DNA from: Apteryx mantelli
Taxonomy: Eukaryota > Chordata > Aves > Apterygiformes > Apterygidae
DNA length: 64,000 bases
Assembly: GCF_036417845.1 (NCBI RefSeq)
Contig: NC_089980.1
Coordinates: 133,016,516-133,080,515, forward strand
Direction: 5' to 3'
The position numbers were made by a program, and so were the translations under genes. The notes under the pieces were generated by a model. It did no database searches. It was not told the origin of the DNA and saw only the letters and a list, made by a program, of their open reading frames with translations. Below, one piece after another: positions 35,901-50,900 of the stretch. The first letter of the stretch is position 1. Each line of letters begins with the position of its first letter.

Positions 35901-38900
35901 TTGCAGGACTCCCAGCAGATCAATAGAAAACTTCTCTTCACCCTAGTCAGCAACACAACGTGGAATAGAAAGTCAAATTCCTTTATATGTCTAGAGACTT
36001 CACGTAAGCCCCAAACCTTTTCATTTGTACAATAATTTTACCAAAAGTCTGCAGTGTGCATACAAATGTAAGTACTGGGCTTTCAATTTCCAAAGGTTTT
36101 TCCTGTGATCAGAAATCAACTTCACTAAGAAAAAGGTGCTAAAGATCCTTCATTTCCTAATTCTGATTTTTTATCTAAATCTCCCATCCAGTGGATATTG
36201 CACATTTGTTTGCCAGTTTAAAGTATCTACAAATATCAATGAACTTTTTTATAATGTAGGAATTTGGAAGTGAATTCTTATTGCTGAAAGTTTTGAGAGG
36301 GATCTAGGATGTTAGAGAAGATCAAGAGAAAACAAGACAAGGATTTATGGTACCAGAAACATTCCTTAAAATGAAAGGCTTGACAAGCTCAATTGATCCT
36401 GCTCAAAGTTTGTTAACTATTTGGATTAGTCTTGAAATACCTATGCAAGAAAGAGATTTTTGGTATTGGCAGACCCTTTGAACTAGGGAAGAAAAAAGGA
36501 TAAGAAGACCCAGAACTGGGGAGTTTTAGTTACAAAAATGCAGATTGAAATAGGTGGAGTTGTAAATTTTTACAATGTGAATGCTTTACTGCGGCAGCCA
36601 AGGGATGTGGTAGATAATCTATCACTTGGGTTCTTTAAATGCAGGTTGGCTGTATTGTTTGAACTGTAATGTATTTCAGACATAAAATGTCGTGCTCAGA
36701 GAGGGAATCTTCTATTTTGCAAGAGGTCAGGCAGGCACCTGTACTGCTCCCTTCTGATCCATAATAAGTCTACAAATTTTGCTCTGATTCATATCATCTT
36801 TGTGCACTTCTGAACCAGGGTGAACAGATAGCAAAAAGGAACAGGCCGTCTCGCCTGACCTCTCAGCATTAGTGAAGTCCTGTTGGGGCTCCTGTCAAAT
36901 GATTAGCAATAAAGTAATGTAAAATCCTTGTCTGTTCCAGTATGGGCCCATATTCACAGTACTTGCTCTGGGAAAACGATTTACTTTTGTGACCGACGAA
37001 GAAGGGGCTGAAGCATTTTTTACATCTAAAGACTTAAATTTTGAGCAGGCAGTACAACAAGCTGTCCAGAATGCAGGTAAATGGGATCTATCTCTTTTTT
37101 AATGAAAATCAAATCTAGTTACCCAGAAATATTAAAGACCCCATCCAAAGCCCTTTGGCTTTTTGAATATGCCTTAAATGCCTGTCTTAACCTATGACCA
37201 TACTACAAAATTAAGGGGAAATGCAATTCACCATGTACCTCTCTGTGATCCAGGCCTTTAAGCCAGCAAAGTGATTTGGATTTAGTCATGAGTGATCAAA
37301 GGTTTTTGAACCAGAGACTTTTATTACTTCTATCATCAAGCAACTCCAGTTAGAGATCAGGGCCTTTTTTTGCAGCTAGACACTCTGCCTATGTGTACGA
37401 GGTCTGGAGCAATAATATGTTATCCTGTCACTTGATTTGAAAGGTAGCTTGCAGCAGTAATTAGTTACCTTCTAGGACAACAGTTATTAGAGCTTGATGT
37501 GGTTATCTCCCATCCCCAGTGATATATCATTAGCATAGGTCCTTATGTCCATATGCAATTGCACTGACAGGAATTACTTGAAGCAATTTGACAATGCTGG
37601 GCTGTGAAATGAGAGAGAAACAAGTTGCAGAGGGATTAAATTGCAGAATCACAGAATCGCTGAGGTTGGAAGGCACCTCTGGAGATCATCCGTTACAAAG
37701 CCCCTGCTCAAAGCAGGGTCAACTGCAGCAGGTTGCTGAGGACATTGTCCAAGTGGGTTTTGAATACTTCCAAGGATGGAGACTCCACGACCTCTCTGGG
37801 CAACCTGTTCCAGTGTTCAACTACCTTCAAAGTAAAAAAAAAAATTCTTAAGTTTAATTGGCATTGCCTGTATTTCAGTTTGTGCCCGTCGCCTCTTGTC
37901 CTGTTACTGGGCACCACTGAAAAGAGTCTGGCTCCACCTTCTTTACTTTCCCCCATCAGGTATTTGTACATATTGACAAGATCTCCCCTGAGCCTTCTCC
38001 AGGCTACATCCCAGCTCTCTCAGCCTCTGCACATATGTCAGCATCAAAACCAAAGCTATTTTTTCTTGTTTTCATTTATTTTTCCTTCTGGTTTCAGTTC
38101 TTTCTGTAGAATGCATGAGCATTTCTGTACATCCACAAGAAAGTTAAGGGAAAAATCTCTTGACTGTTGATTCCTGCACTGAAGCTTTGTGAGGCAGAAA
38201 GATGTTGCACGGACTGTTGTTAGAAGCAAAGGGGCTCACCAAAATCTTTACAGGGTCAGAAGGAAGGTTAGTGGGAATTTCACTATAGAAATATGAGGCT
38301 TAAGGCATTTAAATCAGAGTCACAATTATATGTAAAAGATTTTCACTGCATTGTTCTATGAAAATCTACCTTGACTACTTTCCAAAACATTTTTCTGTTT
38401 CTTTTTGTATTTAAAGTTTCTGTTCCTGCAGAAGACTTTTATCAGAATCACGGTAACCTGTACACCATGATGAAGGGAAAAATGGGTCCTTCTAACCTGC
38501 ACCTGTTCGTGGACACTCTGTGTAAGGAACTACATGAGCACATGGGACACCTGGGCACCAAGGGAACAGGCGACCTCAATGACCTGGTAAGGTAAGGGAA
38601 TTTTGCAACACATCTAATGCACAAGTATCCTATGTGGGAGTAGAGACATTAGCATAAGCCTGTGACTCAGGAGCTCAGGCCCTCAGGTATTAGAAAAACT
38701 GTGTCAAGATACTAATGACTGCTTCACAGTGTCAGGTGGTGGACAGGGTTTCATCTAAAGGTCTTTCTTACAACTAGGAGAAACATCTGAGTTGCGTATT
38801 TTGAAGAAAAAAGAAAACACAACAACTTCTAGCAAATACTATTTCCCAAAAGATTGGGTGAAAGCTTCACATGTTTATAAAGAACTTCTGAACAGGCAAA

Positions 38901-41900
38901 ATGTTTGACCTTCAAAAGGATGAAAAATTTCCCATAACATCCAGGGGATGCTATGGGCTAGTCCTGGCCCTGTTAAATAAGACCTTTGCAGCTGACTTCT
39001 TGCTGCCTGAACTTCATCCTCCATGTGAAAAAATCCCATAACTGACAGTCTCATGGGGCAACAACAGAGCTTTTAACCCCTTCCCCTTTCTGCTCACTAT
39101 GGATAACACCTGTGTCTTGCCTATCCATCAGGACCACAACTTAAACATTGCCTTTGGCTTGGCCTTATCTCTAAGACCTCACATCCAGGTTCTTTTGCTG
39201 ACTTTTTCTGCTTAATACATCTAAGATACAGCTTTTCACTGCAACCCAAACATTCACTGGGCACTCATCATCTCAGTTAGTGCAGTATGGATTAACTGGG
39301 GGAAAAGGCAGGGGCTTTGAGCCCTCAATCCCACTGATCTCAAGAGTCGGTGCACAACCCTGCATCCTGTGGTGTTCCCCCACCTCTCCTCTGAGATCAA
39401 CATCTCATCTGCTTCTGCACTGACATCCTTTTCTCTGGCTCCAACAAGTGCAACCTTCCCCTGCATGTGTTGTTTCAGAGCCCACCAGCAAAGGACCTTT
39501 TCAGAGTCCATTGTTTTGGCTGTGCCCCCCCTTCTTTTCTTCTCCCCACTGTCTCTCCATTCTCAGTTAACCTGTGCAAGCATGTTCTTTATTTTCACTT
39601 TCAAGATCTTTCATAGCCCACCTCTTCTTTTGCACTTTGTCATTCAGGATCAAAGGGTGCAGACACCTGCCTCCCATCAGCTTTCTCCTGTGCCCCCTCT
39701 TTGTTACATATTTGCAGAGGTACCTCATTAGCCTCTGCAAATTCTCCTCTCCTGTGATGCCTTGTGAAAAAATGGACAGTCGTCAAATTGATAGCACGTT
39801 ACACCACTGACTATTGTGCTAATATTGTCTCACATTTTCTTGTTATCACCCCATTTGAATCTATCCGTGGTCTTTTATCTAAGGTCAAGTTTTTTGATGG
39901 CAGGGACAGACCTGTTGCTCTGTGCTGTACTGGCACCCGCACAGACCATGGGCTAAGACAGGGTCACTGGAGACATGGTTGTGCAAATAATACACAGGGC
40001 ATCACTCCATGCTGCATACCTGATGCAGCCATGGGAAGCAGGGAATTCTTCCCATTGGCATGGCTGTCATGTCCTCTGGCAATCTTAGAAATGAAGCTTA
40101 CAAATCTGAATCAGATGTTATTGGTCTAAAATTTAAAACACCAGTCATAGCCTAGTTTATAAACTGCAAAATCCATAAGAGTCATCCACAGTAAATCTGT
40201 GTTGAGTTTGATCTGTTCTTAGCGTTTTGCTAAACAAGGATGGGTAAAAGAATTGGAATACAATGCCCTGAATAATTGTTATTTAGCTGCCTTAAAGTTA
40301 AACCCATAAAGCCAGCAGGTGGCTCCATTTTCCTTATGATCTTTCAAGAAAGTGAAACAGTTATTGCCTGTAATACCCATTTAGCAGTAGCTGGAACCCG
40401 TAAGGGTTTCTTGGAGCTAAAGTGCACACATGAGGTGACCTGGGAAAGGAGCTGAAAGTTTGCAGCTTAACACATGAACAGACAAGGTAGGAGTGAGGCA
40501 AAAAGAAAACAAAAAAGCATCTTTCATTCCAGCAAAGCTGCAACCAGAGGAATGATTTCTGTGGGTGTCTGGTTGTAGGAAGGGTTGTGCGACATCCAGG
40601 AAGTCCACATGGGCTAACCTGAAATGAGAGAGATGGTTAATGAGGAGAAGGGGACCTCAGTGCACAAAGCTGACCAAAGATACCTCAGCACTCTGCCACT
40701 GCTCATGTGAACAAATGTTAACTGATGAAATTCAGCCACACACAGAGGAGCAGCCTGAGGTCTGTGTATCTCCCAGCCTCTGCTATGAGTGAGGTATGAG
40801 CCTTGTGCTAGCCCTTCCATACAGCAATGGGGCATGAGTCCCACAGCTTCTTATGTTGGCAATTCAGCACACTCCATCCTGGCCTAAAACTGCTGCAAGA
40901 GCTTCCCTATGACCCGGCAGTCACAGTGGTCTTGTGCTTGCAGGCATGTCATGTATCCAGCAGTGGTGAATACTTTGTTTGGAAAAGGCATCTGTCCAAC
41001 GAGCCGGAGTGAAATCAAGGAGTTTGAAGAGCATTTTCAGAAGTACGATGAGGACTTTGAATATGCCTCTCAGATGCCCGAGTGCTTCCTGAGGTAATGG
41101 AGCAGAGATGATGCATGTGGTGTGCCCATTAAAGGGATTTTGTTTGCTGTGATATCAGCCACGAGCAACCTTCCTCTGGAGGGTGATGTGCTGGCTTTAG
41201 CTATGAGGTACCCTCAGGTAAGGCAGGCTTTCAGCTAGGTGCCTCAAAAAAGACCTGACCTAGTCTCATCTGCTTTTACTGGCATGAAACTGGAGCAACC
41301 TTGCTTAGGTGGGCAAGATGATAGGCATCAACATTAGGTTTTTCTCTAGGAGAAATACTTCCATACTGTGTGCCCAGCTTGGACTTGTCAGGGAGAAGGC
41401 AGGGACTGGGCAAAGGACAAAGGCCTGAGCCTAAATGTGGCCCCTGAGCCAAGAGGGGCCCCAGCGAGGCTTCTCTGGGCTCTTCCTCACACCATGGCTG
41501 TTTTTCCAGCAATCTGATCACAGGTTATGCAGCTGCACCATCACAGAGCTGACCTTGGCTGCAGAGGCAGCCAAACCCCAAAGACCTTGCAGAGCCTGTC
41601 GGTTCTCTCAGCACCATAACAGCACCTGGGACCTTGTGCTCTCTCTGCATACCTCAAAATTGCCCTCAGAGAGAACTGAGAATGCTCTAAAAATGAGGCC
41701 TTTGTGTTCTCAGTGGGGGATCATTCCTGAAAAAATTGGCCTAAGCAACCTGTCCAAAGTCATGCAGAAAACCTAGAGTGGAACTGATATGAAAATCCAG
41801 GAGTCTCAAGTTACAGGTCCTGGCTGCAAGGTGAGACCTAGTCAAGGTGAATGTCTCAGACCCTGAGCAACTGCTGTTCCTCACGTAAGTCAACACTGCT

Positions 41901-44900
41901 GTCAATCAGATTGACACATGACTGTTCATCAACTGACTGCTGCCCAGGGGCTTTTGCAAAGAAAACAAGGAGTCCTTCTCATGGAAAAGGAAATGTTGCT
42001 TTATTCTGCCTTGGTTAAGTGCTTCTTGTTTGTTGCTTTTCTTTACAGAAACTGGTCTAAATCCAAAAAATGGCTTCTAAAATTATTTGAGAAAGTGGTG
42101 TCGGATGCTGAAAAGACCAACCCTTCAGAGACCACATCCAAGGTAAACATCCAAGGCTGTGAAATAGATGACTTTGCTGTATAGTCTGGCTGAAGGAATG
42201 AAGGGCAGAAATTATTTCAGTACTGGAAGAAATAGGCCTAATGTGTATGCTTTTATAGCTATACCTTAATTGTCCAGTACTGCTGTCATCTATGTTAGGT
42301 GAGGCTAGTCATTTTTAGCCCCACTCCTTGATTTAGTTTATTGCTTCTGGTTCTGAGAATTAACATCCTCCTTTGGGGAATTTTAAGCCAAGGGATTGGA
42401 GCTATGACTCATTGCCAACCTCTGGTATTGTAGTTATAGCGAGCAGTTGAAAGAGTCAAGAGAAAGGCGTCTTCAGTTGTTTTTCTGAGGGGACTGGGCT
42501 GTTAAATTTCAAAATCTTGCATGTACTATTTTTAAGCCCTGGTGTAGAGTGAGTAGATCCTCCAACAGCCAGACTACGAGAAAATAGCAGATTGCTGGAT
42601 TGGAAGCCAAGTACCCTAAATATTGATTGTGTCAAAGCTGTGATAAGTTGTCCCCTTGGTTATTCTCCTTAGCTATGGCAGCAATTCTGTCAGTACGACT
42701 GACAAATGGGAGGGCAGACTGGTCTGGGAATTTTGATCTACCAAATGTTTAAAGAGCAGATTATTAAACAACCCAAATTTTATTTAGACTTTAAAAGTTT
42801 TACATACCACAATATCCTTCATAAAATAAACCTGAGGAAATTCAGCCTGAACAATGGAAAGAAACAGAAGGCTGGGGAGAGGATCGTGGGAGGTAAGAAG
42901 GTGCAGGAACTAGGAGACACGTACTCAGTGTCTTAGATTGGGGGGGGCTTTGGAAAAGTAACAATCACTTTTTATTCAAGGTCAGCCTTTTTCCTCTGAG
43001 ATTTAGGCAAGAAGCCTTGCCCTGATTGCATGGTCACCTTTTATTTAAGTAAACAGTATAAACAAAAGCTGATGTGAGAACATTACACAGTTGCTATAGT
43101 TTCAAAGAATATCAAGCTAATGAAGTCACTAACAAAACACCTGAAACTAAAGGGTTTGCTGATATGTGAGACCATCCCTTTGTAACAATCACTTTTTTGC
43201 AGGCACAGACAGAACATTTTATTCATTTCCATTCATTCAGTTTGTTCAATCTAGCTTTCAGGTTCTTCAAAGCACAGAAGTAGAGCAGGAATTAAAAAAA
43301 AAGGTTTTTTTTTTCTTTTTCCACATACAAGCAATAATGAGGAGTGAGAGAATGAGGTCCACTAAGAACCTTAAGAAAATGGAGGGCAGCACAAGTATTC
43401 AGTAGGGATTTATGTGGTGCACTGACTACTCTTGGCCCTCTGCCTATGAGTGAGTCCCATTTTCTCTGAACAGCCTTGTGACCTCTCTACTTTGTGACTG
43501 CAAACAGCCCATAACTAGCATTATTTCTCTTTGATAAACTACTATTATATCCTTGCATTTTAGTAAGCCCTACCCTAAGCTATATTTTAATATATTTTTA
43601 GAAATACACATTCTTATTTTTTTTAATTTCTAACAGACACTACTGCAACATCTCCTGGATAACTTGCAGGGAAGACATCTGGCTCCCAGTTATGGTCTCT
43701 TAATGCTCTGGGCTTCCCAAGCAAATGCTGTCCCTGTAAGTATGTCAGCTATAGAAACAACTCTTCCTTGTTCAAAAGCCTGTATTTGGGAAGCAAAGAC
43801 TTTGAACCAGAGGTCATACACACTGCATATATTCCAAAGACAGGATTATCACACCCACATATATCACTACAAATAGACCCAGGTTGCAATGTCACAGAAG
43901 CAATGACAAGAACTCTTCCTGTATTTTTCCTAAGTTGTGCTGTCCCCTATCATAACAACATTTCAGGAACATGTATTTCATATATATGAATATATGAAAT
44001 AATATATTTCAGATACTAAGATCAGAGTACTAAGCTGTGAAAAGCCTTTAGCTGTTGTTTTGAAGCACTGTCTGTGTTATAGTAGAGAATCTTTTTTGAA
44101 TTTTCTGACATTCCCAATTTTTAAAATATCAAAATCATAATATAGGGTAACTTTATCTGTGTAAATCTACTGAGAACGAAGAACTCTTTATTCCATGAGT
44201 GAATATGGCTCTTTTGCTTTAAGGTATCTACTGTACAAATGCCACTGCTGCTTCAGAGGGGGAAAGGCAACAGTTTGATTTTGCTGCCACTTGAGTTTTG
44301 ACAATGTTATAAATGGTTTTGATGGATTAATGATACAGAAATATGTATGCTAACAAGCCCAATATATCTAACACAAATTAGGCTGACTAAAGACATTTAT
44401 AAGAATTTCTCAAATGAAAAATCTACAGCAGCAAAAACATCTGTTATTTACCATGGCTACTAAGCTCATTTCAGCATAGTTATGTCTGTTACAAATGTGA
44501 TTTAAAAAAAAAAAGATAATGAGTTATTTTATAGGTACTACCAATGGACGTATCTTCATTTTTTGTAAATTGGATATTGCTACAATTTACCCTAAAGTAA
44601 TTTCATCCTTTTCATTGGGATGTCTGTAGATTTACGTGTTGGTATAAGTGAGAGACATAGCCTGCTGTCTGTTATCAGGATAACTGACATTCCTTCCATA
44701 ACACTATCATTACTTCTGTAATATTCAGCTGTAAATAGACATACAGATATTTCATTGTTTCTCAGAAGAGTCACAAGCCACTGTTCTGGTGACTGGAATT
44801 ATGAAAAAAGACCTTTCACCTTCCAAAGGGGATTTTCAGAAGTTAAACCCTTTTATCTGAAACAATGCGGTTATCCTTCCTCAACCCGTAGAATGAAGGC

Positions 44901-47900
44901 ACATGGTTCAACTGCTGTACAAGAAAAATAAGCTACCAGCTTTGTTTTACAGAAGTAGATTTGCACTGACGTGGGACTATTTGTGTAATAACAGTAAGAG
45001 TTCTCATCCCTTATCCACACAGATGGCCATGACCAGATCTGTGTGCAGACTAGGTCTCTTGCTAGCTGGCAAGAAATACTCCTGGCAGTGCTAGGAGACC
45101 TTCTGATTTCATCCTGCTTAAGAGGATTTTCTCCTTTTCTAAATTTCTTGATTTTCAACTTCATTGCATAATCAGTTAGCAAATTATTTCTAAAGGGGAT
45201 ATACTACCCTTTGTTTTGCTGTTAATTAAAACGTTTCCTGCCCATTTCAGTATGAGTCACAGAGACAGTGCTCTGCAAATTATTTAACCTCGTTTCTGCT
45301 AATATTAGTAGGAATTCACTACTTATTTTTTTCCATTCAGGCAACTAAATCTAATCACATACAATGATTCTAATTTAGGAATTAATTTTAACGTCTAGTT
45401 GTTTGAAATTAGAGAGAGGCTTTCGTGTTTCAAAGCTCAAAGCAGAAGCTGTGTAAGGTTCACTGAAGAGGAATGTGTAAGTACACAGCAGATGACCAGA
45501 CCTAATCTCCCAGGATCTGAGCCCTCTGCTCTCGTTATTGAGTGGTTACTTGCCTAATATTGCTATTGAATTCAACGGGGTAACTCCTCTGCAGGAAAAG
45601 AGCTCCACATTCAATCTTTGTTGCTATAGCCTTCTCTCCTGGGGCATTTGAGTAGACACAAGAACAAACATTCTCAATAAATTTACACCCCCAAGAGGAA
45701 AAGGGTAACTGAGAGCAGTATGCATTTTGTACAAGCGGTAGTTGTTAATATGTGATAGATGGGTTTTGCTTGCCCGCAAGTTTTACCTTTTTTTCTTCAT
45801 TTAAAACTTGGATCAGATTTGCGTACCACGTTATCATCCTGTGTCTTGGCCTGATTAAAGGAGGAAGTGGGATAAAAATGAGATGCATAATCCAGACTCT
45901 TTCTTTTTAAATTCCTTTATATAACATTATAGTTCTAGCAAATCAATAGAGGTCATCTGTTTTACAGTATTATCCTACATGTGAATGTACCCAGGAAGTA
46001 CAGTTCTCTGCGTATGTCAACAACACGAGGCACATACAAAAAAGTGCAAATATTTTCACCTGCCTCAGTGATTGGCTACCAAGACACTTATAAGCTGTAA
46101 CTCAGTTCTGCATTCCTGAGTTAAAGTATTTTCATCTCTGTTTAGATTGCATTTTGGACCCTTGTTTTCATACTGTCCAATCCTTCCATTTACAAGAAAA
46201 TCATGGAAGACCTGGCTTCTGTTTTTGGCAAAGCAGGTAATAAACCAGATCACGTCCTTTCGGAATGTAGAAATGTTTTCTTCCCTGTTGGCCCAGCACA
46301 TGGCACACCTGGTCAAGGGCTGGCAATTTTAAATGTTGATGTTAAGGGTACTACTGATAACACAGGGTCAAGCTGTGAGTTCTTTACTCAGCATATGCTT
46401 ATGACTTATTTTTATGCAAAACCACCTTTGATATTAGCAAAAGAAGGTAGAAAAAAAAGGATGCATTTGTCGCTTCATTCCACACCTGTCACTTAGAGCT
46501 AGTTTTGTGTTAGCCAGTCTCATGCTTTTTTTCACACATCTGTGATGGAGTCAGATGAAATCTTTCAGCTCAGCTGCTTTTCATGGCATGTTAACTGACT
46601 AGGAAAACTCACCATTGGTGAGTTACAACTATTCTGTGGAAAAACAGGCCAGGGACTGTTCTCTTTCCTCTCATCTGAGGCCAGCTGGTCCAGCATGATT
46701 CACTCCCACATGACTAATCTCTCTTTCCCTCAAAACACAGTCACCTACTGGGAGCAGTCATTCACATGCAGTTGCCTGAACCATGCTTAGACTTTTGTGG
46801 AAGACTCTTAATTGACATGGATCAAAGCCATGTCAGGAAACATGCCAATAATTAAACAGTATGGATAATCATGAACCAGTGCTCAAGCCTTTCTCCTGGC
46901 TCTGTTTAATTTACTCGTGTCAGTGTAGCCCAAGAGCTCCGCCATGACTCCTTGTCTTGGTGCCTACAGTCCCTGAGATTTCCATGTAGTATCCTACCCA
47001 AGTACTAAAAAAGTCCAGGGGTGCATAACTTCTAAGATGAGCTTTGTTTGACCTGGTCTGGCCAAGGCCATACCTACAGGTACTTAGCAGTTATTAAAAT
47101 TATCTTCAAAGGCATTTCTTATCCAAACTGGGCTTAAATTGGACAGATTTTGGTTCCATGTATTTACTTAGAAATAGAAAATTTCTGGATGAAGGCAAGT
47201 TCCTAAGTCTAGAGGTATTTTATCAGAAGTTCTAAAACAAGACATGTCAGTGTGAATCAAAACAAGTATGAAATCTAATTTTTACACAGAACCTTCTTCC
47301 TCATGCTACAACAGGTAGAGATAAAATAGAAGTCTCTGGAGAGGACCTTAAGAAGCTCCCTTTTATTAAATGGTGCACTTTGGAAGCAATACGGCTGAGG
47401 TCGCCAGGAGCAATCACCAAGAAAGTAGTAAATCCAATAAGAATTCAGGTGAGGTGGTTTTTTTGTTGTTTTTTTTTTGTTGTTGTTGTTTTCCAAAAGG
47501 ATGTTATATGACTGTTCTGGAAAGGGCTCTCCCAGTAGATCTAGATAAATTAAGTGAGCAGAGAGACTCAACACATCTCAAATATATCAGCTGTTTAGTT
47601 TAACAGATTTATTCATCATTAATTTAATCATCATTAATTTAAGAGCAGTTTTGCTTCTCCTTCTCCCAGTCTTGCCTTTAGTTTTGCATAGAATTTGAAT
47701 TTGAATTGAATCAAATTGGGAGATACTGTGCTGAAGGTATATGAAATAGGAATCAGAGACACAATAAATATAGTGGAAGGGACCACAGTTCAGTAAGTGA
47801 TAAAACTCCATCCCTTTTGTTTGTCCTCCTCACTGCCGTTCAGAAGGAAAATATCAGCATTCAGGAGCCCCATAAATAAACATTTGGGAGAAAAACACTC

Positions 47901-50900
47901 TCTCTTAAGGAACCAGTATTCCTGCCCATTCAAGAAATGACCAAAAGCCCATAGAAGCCTACTGTCTTATGAATTTATTTGCATTTTGAAAGCCAGTGCT
48001 TAACAAAAGATCTAGAAAAAAATAACAGTACACACAGTACAATCACATCAAGAAGCAAGAAAGCAGGAAAGACAGAAATAATGCTTCCATTATTTTTATT
48101 CTTGAAAAACCAAAGTAGAGCAAAAATGGACTTTCCATCATCACTACTGTTTAGGGCTCCTTTACGTAATAAAAGGGAACAGTAAGAAGAGGCTTCAAAC
48201 GTTTAATGTGCCCACCATGGCTTTATCCCCTTCACTAACCCTCTGTCAGGACCTTCTGCTGTTGAAACAGAAGAACTAAGGAGGGAATGTTCTGTGAGTT
48301 GAACCAGAGGTTTTCTACTTCTCTTTACAATTGTTTCTCCTTTTCAGAATTTCACCGTCCCTGCAGGTGACATGCTGATGTTGTCTCCGTATTGGTTGCA
48401 CAGGAATCCAAAATATTTTCCTGACCCAGAAATGTTCAAACCTGTGAGCTGTGTTTTTTTTCTCGTTGTTATTTTGTTGTCTTTTCTCCTTTTCACATAT
48501 TTTGCACCTAAAGCATATGGTCAAACTTGCTTAAAGTTGGGTGTTTACTATCCTCTGAAGGAGGATGACCTCGTATACAGAGAAAATGATGGAAAAAGGA
48601 ATAAGCAAGATTTTATTGTTAAGTTATATGTTCTGGATTTATATATATATATATGTATATGTATATAATATATATATAAAATATATATATATAAAATAAA
48701 GTGATAAAACTTTATATCACTTTGATCTTGATTCAAAGCCCATCATGGAAAGACTCCATTGACTGTTGAACCTAGCTCCGAGTGCTCTCCTCTGCCTGGC
48801 ATTTGTTTGTATATCTCATCTCCATGTATTTATCCAGGTTCATTGGTCCTTCCAGTCAGATGATTTCTGGTAGGTATTAGCTCTGCTAATTCAGTAGCTA
48901 ATTTTGGGTTTCTTGCTTATTATTCCACTCCAGGTGGCTGTGTGGGCAGGCTTGTAACTGCTCTTTTTAGCACCATCCGCTATAGAATGGATTGTCTTTT
49001 TTTAGAAATATATGAAGGAGTAATTAAAACAAAACTTCCCTTCTAGCAAACTCCTCACCAATTTGAAATACCTTGTAACATTTCTTCCCTGTTTGAAATG
49101 CCAGGCAGAAACTCTAGTACAGCAACTTACTTCTCTGGTAACCTTATTTGTAAAAGACAAGCTAGTTTGTTGCTGAGAAATTCATCCTTCTTCCAGCAGA
49201 ACAGGGCAGTCCCCCTTGGATATTGCCATTCTGAATTGTATTGCTTTGTTTTGTCACCTCTGAGATTCCTTGCTTGCTTTTATTGGATTTTGATATTAAC
49301 AGGTTTCCTTTTCAGAATGCTCTAAATAGTCTAAGCTGAAAGTGATCCAAAAACCACCAGATATAAAATTATGTCTTCTTTAAGACGGGTTTGTCAGAGG
49401 AGTAACCACAATAAAGTTCACAGGGGTGTAACTTGAAGGCTTTGCTTCATCTCACTGAGTTTCTGGAGGCTGGTATTGTTTGTCACCCAGCACTCAAGAG
49501 ATTTACTTTTGTCAATACTAGCCCACCCAAATTTTAGCCCATACTACCTCGCTCTACTTCTTATTCCTTTTTTCTTAAAGCAAGTCAGGATGGAATAAGG
49601 AGCCTTCCTGGGTACAGGCAGGCTATTTTTAGTAGGGAACAGTGCATTTTCTCACACGCTGGCTTGCAGTTGAGAATGGGACTGTGTAAAGTTCAGTGGG
49701 TTTTTTGTGCCCATCTCTGCTTCTCACCACTTTAACTTCACAGTCAACACACAGCTCTCAAGGAGTTTAAATCCTCCTTTATCTGGACTCATTCTTTTCC
49801 GTGTAATCCTTGCCTTTCTCTCAGATGACAGCTGAAATACTGTGCATTTGTCTGTGCACAGTGTCTTAAGAAGGATGTAAGAAGGATGTACATGAGTTGT
49901 GTGCTGTAGTACTACTTTGGGATTGAGGGAAGACACTGATCAAAGTCTGAACATACATTTTGAATGTACTTATATTTAAAAGGAAAGGGTCACATTTTTA
50001 CAGGCATTTCAACAGCTCAAAATACAGGATTTAGAAGTAGGGGGAGGGATAGGACAAATGTCTTCTTGGGGGTGTTTTTGAAAACCTCTCCAGAACTTTG
50101 AGGCACCTAAGTATCTTTAAAGTGGGAACCTCATTTCTTTCCCTGAGAGGGTGCCGTTTTTTGAGTCCAGATTCTAACCATAACAGGTTGAATGCAAAAA
50201 AAGGCATTAGTGCAACTTTGTATTGAGGATTAGCTGTCCAAGGTCATTTTTAGCCTGGAGAAATAAAGTTAAGCTTTATTTATATAAAGCTGATTTGGAA
50301 AAAAAAGTTTCTTCCCACAGGATCGTTGGAAAGAGGCAAATTTAGAGAAGAATGCTTTCTTGGACAGCTTTGTGGCATTTGGAGGAGGGAAGCATCAGTG
50401 TCCAGGAAGGTCAGTGAAACAGCTGGGGTTTATTTATTCCCAAACCCTGCAAAGAACAGCCCTCTTGAACCGGGCTCCTCTTACACTTAGAGATAAAGTG
50501 TTTTCATTGTTTTGCCCTCTGTTAGTCCCCTAATGTTTAGTATTAATCTGGGTCTTGCCTAAACTGATTTGAAAGTGGTTTCATTCCTGGAAAAGGCAGG
50601 TTAAGCTATGATATAAAAGCAGAATCTGAGACTAGTGTATCAAGAGATACACTGGGACTCTTCTCCCCAGGGAGAAAAGTCAGCCTGGCTCTGCTGCTCC
50701 TGGGGCACCTTTTCATCAAGGGAGAGTTGCTCCAGTTACAAGCACACCAGTTTATACACACAAGCATTTAGGTTGCCATAAAACACACATAAACTAATCT
50801 AAAGAACATTTCTTTGGTCTGAGAGTCTTCTCATCCTCCATGATGCCATTAACATCTCTGCCAATCATCAAAAGTCCTAGCTGGTTCCTCTGTGTTTAAA

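Larger units (their letters stand above)
30167..36940 (+). other. CYP39A1 intron 1 (6.8 kb)
   Basis: Largest intron. Contains two old CR1-like fragments (about 31.1 and 33.9-34.4 kb) and AT-rich stretches around 35.1 and 35.5 kb. No exon of another gene was recognised. Confidence 0.6.
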
